Assembly (NCBI RefSeq): GCF_018603885.1
Contig: NZ_JAHGAW010000008.1
Coordinates: 62,001 to 126,000 of the forward strand
Length of the DNA: 64,000 nucleotides
Reading direction: 5' to 3'
Source of the DNA: Sphingobium nicotianae
GTDB taxonomy: Bacteria; Pseudomonadota; Alphaproteobacteria; Sphingomonadales; Sphingomonadaceae
Shown here in pieces: positions 62,601 to 64,000 of this stretch (positions are counted from its first letter, which is position 1; every line of letters begins with the position of its first letter). Made by a program: the position numbers and the translations under genes. The notes under the pieces were generated by a model. That model did no database searches and was not told the origin of the DNA. It saw only the letters and a list, made by a program, of their open reading frames with translations.

Positions 62601-62752
62601 TCTTCGCCACCGGCCCCGGCTCGGAGATCCAGCGCCCGCTGGCGATCGTGGTCATCGGCGGCCTCATCACCTCGACGCTGCTGACCCTGGTCCTGCTCCC
62701 CATTCTCTTCGAGCGCTTTGGCGAGAGCGGCACGGAGATCGCCGATGCCTGA
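59675..62752 (+). CDS. Heavy-metal efflux RND transporter permease (CusA/CzcA family)
   Basis: A 1025-residue inner-membrane proton-driven pump with 12 helices and two large periplasmic loops. The helix-4 motif is AIGMLVDAAVVVVEN near residues 394-408, like copper/silver CusA. But the periplasmic sequence LDPMSLNETDTFLMLKP near 605-625 is like CzcA (Zn/Co/Cd), and the CusA methionine triad is not obvious. The cation is therefore uncertain. The stop overlaps the DUF3240 start by 8 bases. Confidence 0.93.
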   Translation: MLRTLVAQALSYRLLVLALAAVIAGLGAWAFVGLPVDAYPNIAPAQVKVILKAPGMTPEEVETRVITPIEMEMLGIPGQAILRSTAKYAIADITIDFQDGTDIYWARQQVAERLSGVMGDLPPSVSGGMAPISTPLSEMFMFTIEGPLSLQEKRTLLDWTIRPALRTVPGVADVNSLGGHAKAFEVRPDPVALSAAGLTIADLRQAIESGNRNDGAGRLADGEDALIVRAVGAIRSEEDLRALVVRTQGSHVVRLGDVAQVGIGSLTRYGAVSRDGKGEAVEGLVIALRGADARQVVSGVKQRLAEVEKTLPRGTSIDVFYDRSDLIARAVGTVEEALLEATVLVVILLILFLGDWRAAGIVALILPMAALVTFLIMRAVGLTANLMSLGGLAIAIGMLVDAAVVVVENIVERLNMVDTEDHHPRLNHVFRATSDVIVPVSAGIVIIALVFFPLLSLQGLEGKLFGPVALTIVFALAASLLLALTLVPVLSSLGLRTGHHGEPWIMRVLAPRYRALLAGAFARKQLVYGLAGAGLAVAVAAYGGVGKTFMPSMDEGSVIIQLTKLPSIGLAHSVEGDLAAQREILKHVPEVKSVISRVGSDELGLDPMSLNETDTFLMLKPQSEWRGTKDELIDSLRLSVEKLPGIQHAFTQPIEMRVSEMLTGARGDLAVKIFGPDLDTLAELAGRVQGVLRKVPGATEVMTVANDKVDYLQIDIDRLAAGRAGMPVDTLQDAMRAQLEGLHAGIVAEGQKRTPILIKGDDTLRSSPERFADLMLRTPSGELARVSDLASVKRVEGPVKLDHENGSRYALVQAFVSGRDLVGYVEEAKAQVAKQINLPAGYRLVWGGQFENQQRASARLMLVIPIALLLIFFVLLATLRSLRAATLILVNIPFAMVGGIVSLWVSGEYLSVPASVGFIALLGIAVLNGLVLVAYFRQLRAEGMAMAQAVRLGAERRLRPVMMTASITAFGLVPLLFATGPGSEIQRPLAIVVIGGLITSTLLTLVLLPILFERFGESGTEIADA

Positions 62753-63044
62753 ACTGCTGCTCACGGTCCATTGCAGCCGGGCCGACGCTGCATCCATTGC
62801 CGCCACCCTGCGCGACGTTACCCGTCACCCGGTTCACCAGCGCGACGAGACCGTCCATGGCCTCGACTTCTCGGATGCCACGGCGGCGGAAAGCGTCACG
62901 GGCCGCCTCGACCGGGTGTCACTGGATGTGCGCGTCGAGGAATCCGGCGCGTCGGCAATCGTCACGCAGATCGGCGCGCTCAAGCGCTCGGGGCCGGTGC
63001 GTTGGCGCCTCGCTCCCATCATCGCCTCCGGGAGGTTTTCTTGA
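62745..63044 (+). CDS. DUF3240 family protein
   Basis: A 99-residue protein (MPELLLTVHCSRADAASIAATL..., ...GPVRWRLAPIIASGRF) that matches DUF3240, a small ferredoxin-fold-like protein found next to RND metal pumps. It overlaps the pump gene by 8 bases and the TolC-like gene by 4, so it is made with the complex. It may bind metal or help assembly; its role is unknown. Confidence 0.8.
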   Translation: MPELLLTVHCSRADAASIAATLRDVTRHPVHQRDETVHGLDFSDATAAESVTGRLDRVSLDVRVEESGASAIVTQIGALKRSGPVRWRLAPIIASGRFS

Positions 63045-64000
63045 AACGCCTGATATCAGCCGCATTGCTCGGGGCGGCGTCGCTCACGGCATGGCCGGCC
63101 GCAGCGCAGGACCGGCAGCATGCCGACCTGCCGCCTGTCGAGCTGGTTGCGAGCGCGCTCGACAATCATCCTGCCGTCAAGGCCGCCGAAGCCCGCCTGG
63201 CGGCGGCGCGGGCACAGGCCGGGATGCTGGCCGCGGGCACGCACGAAGTGACGGTGCAGGGCAGCTACATCCGCCGTACCGTAAACAATGAAGGCGGCTT
63301 CAACGAGTTCGACGCCACGATCATGCGGCCCTTCCGCCTGCCCGGAAAGGCCGGCCTTGACCGCCAGGCGGGAGATCTGGGTGTGAAGGCAGCGCAGAAC
63401 AGGATGGAGGATGTCAGGCATCAGACGGCCTTGCTGCTCGCCGGCCTATGGTATGACTGGATGACGGCATCCGCCTTGGCCCGGAATGACGCGGCGATGG
63501 TCGCCAACCTTGAGCGAGCGCTTGCAGCGGTCAAGCGGCGCGCGGAAATGCGTGATGCGTCGGATCTCGACATCGATCAGGCAGCCGCCGCCCTCGCACT
63601 TGCGCAGGGGCAACTCGCCCAGTCGAGGGCACTGGCGGCCGAGGCGCGCGTCAAGCTCGCCGCACAGTTTCCGGACCTGCCGCTTCCCGTCGACGCGCCG
63701 GAAATGGTCAGCCCCCACGACCTGCCGCAGAATTTCGAGGAACTGCGCGCGCTGGTCATCGAGCGTAGCCACGAAATCGGCGCGGCCCGGGCCGAGGCCG
63801 AGCGCCAGTCCGTCACCGCGAGGCGCGTCAAGGCGGACAGGATCGCCGATCCCAGCTTCGGCTTCCGCCTGTTCAGCGAGCGCGGCGGCATTGAAAAAGG
63901 TGTCGGCCTCGTGGCGGCCATGCCGTTGGGCGGCCGCCATCGGTCACGCGCGGCGGACGAGGCGGAAGCCATGGCCAGCTCGGCGCAGCTGGAGCTCGGC
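63041..64000 (+). CDS. TolC family outer-membrane channel (runs off window)
   Basis: The first 320 residues of a TolC-like protein (CusC/CzcC group). It starts at TTG 63041, with GGAGG 5 bases before it and the DUF3240 stop overlapping as TTGA. Signal peptide MKRLISAALLGAASLTAWPAAAQ, then helices typical of the family (VELVASALDNHPAVKAAEARLAAARAQA, ...LARNDAAMVANLERALAAVKRRAE). It would complete the tripartite efflux pump. The C-terminal part is outside the window. Confidence 0.88.
   Translation, partial: MKRLISAALLGAASLTAWPAAAQDRQHADLPPVELVASALDNHPAVKAAEARLAAARAQAGMLAAGTHEVTVQGSYIRRTVNNEGGFNEFDATIMRPFRLPGKAGLDRQAGDLGVKAAQNRMEDVRHQTALLLAGLWYDWMTASALARNDAAMVANLERALAAVKRRAEMRDASDLDIDQAAAALALAQGQLAQSRALAAEARVKLAAQFPDLPLPVDAPEMVSPHDLPQNFEELRALVIERSHEIGAARAEAERQSVTARRVKADRIADPSFGFRLFSERGGIEKGVGLVAAMPLGGRHRSRAADEAEAMASSAQLELG

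Noticed and set aside
58466-62806. Very long minus-strand open frame (over 1400 codons) opposite the pump genes
   Set aside because: Its translation is His/Arg/Asp/Gly-rich without domains, and it is an antisense shadow of the well-supported adaptor and RND genes in a high-GC genome.

Overview
The window is GC-rich alphaproteobacterial chromosome, most likely Sphingomonadales (Sphingomonadaceae). Pointers are TonB-dependent receptors with the IVVTA-type N-terminus usual in sphingomonads, an otsB-GH15-otsA operon, GGAAC-N17-CGTT (EcfG-type) promoters, and many scattered catabolic genes (SDRs, an FMO-type monooxygenase, a GMC oxidoreductase, CoA-transferase, SnoaL and cupin proteins). I see no rRNA, tRNA, transposase, integrase or CRISPR array. 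The assignment is inferred from gene content only.

Layout. 1-0.7 kb: start of a TonB receptor behind a DUF2946 gene. 0.9-8.4 kb: a catabolic block with an IclR regulator, a carboxymuconolactone-decarboxylase-like protein, two SDRs, an MFS carrier and an NTF2-FMO fusion; two copies of one 17-bp palindrome suggest a small IclR regulon. 8.6-11.5 kb: hsp20-lon. 11.6-15.5 kb: SnoaL, GMC oxidoreductase, MFS carrier, DUF1810. 15.6-19.7 kb: trehalose operon with ATGA overlaps. 20.4-28.2 kb: a Yej-type peptide ABC transporter with two tandem binding-protein genes. 28.2-36.7 kb: cfa, a divergent TrpF-like gene, citryl-CoA lyase and CoA-transferase in divergent orientation, WrbA, a VOC protein, two single-domain MetE-like proteins, and gmk.

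36.8-43 kb is a patch of small stress-type genes (two entericidins, a lipoprotein, glycine-zipper protein, acidic proteins, DUF2171) with EcfG-type promoters, plus nrdB and a candidate small RNA. 43-56.5 kb holds a second dispersed catabolic set: two related cupins, an amidohydrolase, two SnoaL proteins, an exported SMP-30 lactonase-like protein, a MarR regulator and a TonB receptor. Inside it lies an ECF sigma - VWA lipoprotein - membrane-anchored TPR locus. 56.8 kb to the end is a two-component system and an HME-RND metal efflux operon; the TolC-like gene runs off the window.

Most unusual points: (1) the VWA and TPR proteins next to the ECF sigma gene carry segments that copy the TonB-box and plug start of sphingomonad TonB receptors; (2) two tandem core-MetE proteins sit in a catabolic CoA-thioester cluster; (3) pairs of distant or duplicated promoters share matching DNA elements; (4) a promoter-to-terminator small RNA candidate at 42.8 kb has mutually exclusive hairpins; (5) several families of paired intergenic palindromes fill the gaps between operons.
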